From Streptomyces sp. NBC_01498 (GTDB lineage: Bacteria; Actinomycetota; Actinomycetes; Streptomycetales; Streptomycetaceae): a stretch of 64,000 nucleotides of DNA. The stretch lies in the NCBI RefSeq assembly GCF_036327775.1, contig NZ_CP109598.1:2294001-2358000 (forward strand), given 5' to 3'. The translations under genes and the position numbers were made by a program. Shown piece after piece: positions 63,737 through 64,000 of this stretch (positions within the stretch are counted from its first letter, which is position 1; each line of letters opens with the position of its first letter). The notes below the pieces were generated by a model. The model ran no database searches. It had not been told where the DNA came from and was given only the letters and a program-made list of their open reading frames with translations.

Positions 63737-64000
63737 CGGTGCCGGTCTCTTCGTCGAAAGTCAGGGTGGTCTCTGCGTCTTTGCGCCACTGCTTCTTGCG
63801 CTGAGCGAATGCGAACGCGTCGTCGCGGTCTTCGTAGAAGCCCTTCTGGACGGCCGATTCGAGAGCCTGGAAGAGGCCGGAGCGCCGGGACATGGTCCGA
63901 TACTTGCGCTCGACGGAGAGCAACTCACGCACCATGTCGTAGTGCAGTTCGTCGCCCTCGCAGACCTCCTTGAGGAGCTCCATCTCGTCGGCGCCCATCA
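63723..64000 (-). CDS. dndC: DNA phosphorothioation protein DndC, C-terminal end (5' part outside window)
   Basis: Only the last 92 codons are visible. The sequence (EGDELHYDMVRELLSVERKY, RTMSRRSGLFQALESAVQKG, FYEDRDDAFAFAQRKKQW) fits the C-terminal region of DndC. The upstream PAPS-reductase-like domain and its cysteines lie past the window edge. It overlaps dndD by 14 bases in the order dndC-dndD-dndE, which supports the identity. DndC activates the DNA backbone for sulfur transfer. Confidence 0.8.
   Translation of the reverse strand, partial: MGADEMELLKEVCEGDELHYDMVRELLSVERKYRTMSRRSGLFQALESAVQKGFYEDRDDAFAFAQRKKQWRKDAETTLTFDEETGTDAPA

Overview
The window is high-GC actinobacterial DNA and almost certainly Streptomyces. 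Codon third positions are overwhelmingly G or C, and ribosome sites are AGGAGG-like. The left part also has the gene order I remember around the bldK locus of Streptomyces coelicolor: succinate dehydrogenase genes, a peptide-binding lipoprotein, typA, a five-gene peptide importer, then further peptide-importer genes. Orthology here rests on gene order and protein type, not on a database search.

Region 1 (1-18.7 kb, conserved core). Reading leftward are a permease cut by the window edge, a peptide-binding lipoprotein, a bldKABCDE-like operon (permease, lipoprotein, permease, two ATPases), typA/bipA, and a large peptide-binding lipoprotein with an extra disordered insert. Reading rightward are a small coiled-coil protein and the three subunits of an Sdh1-type succinate dehydrogenase. 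Strong hairpin terminators separate these units.

Region 2 (18.8-33 kb). A GntR-TetR double-headed repressor is divergent from a drug exporter. A LacI repressor is followed by a 12-copy minisatellite and then a sugar-uptake and glycoside-hydrolase operon (binding protein, two permeases, a GH39-like enzyme, a Tat-exported glycoamylase-like protein). The LacI promoter region and the operon promoter share an 11-base operator half, so the repressor probably controls both. A membrane coiled-coil protein of the TPM-protein type follows, but its TPM domain is missing and repeats stand in its place.

Region 3 (33-44.3 kb). This holds a PAS-GAF-PP2C-HATPase phosphatase, a Nudix hydrolase, a small SPOR protein, GntR and XRE regulators, and a tightly overlapping three-gene operon. 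The operon encodes a TIR protein, a protein with a degenerate P-loop, and a membrane protein. The first two share a short Asn/Gly/Gln-rich motif. I consider this the best candidate for an undescribed conflict or immune system in the window.

Region 4 (44.3-52.4 kb, mobile DNA). It contains a divergent stand-alone IspF-like gene, an overlapping recombinase trio (active tyrosine integrase, small HTH protein, a zinc-ribbon pseudo-recombinase), a frameshifted second integrase, gene remnants and an IS5-family insertion sequence.

Region 5 (52.5-64 kb, defence island with visibly lower GC). On the minus strand are dndC (cut by the edge), dndD and dndE of DNA phosphorothioation, followed by an SspE/GmrS-type DUF262-DUF1524 nuclease. 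Convergent to them is a five-gene plus-strand operon: an HTH protein, a PLD-DEAH helicase, a 61-residue protein, a second DndD-like ATPase and a Dnd-associated small protein. No DndFGH restriction genes are visible, so this operon and the nuclease are the likely restriction arm.
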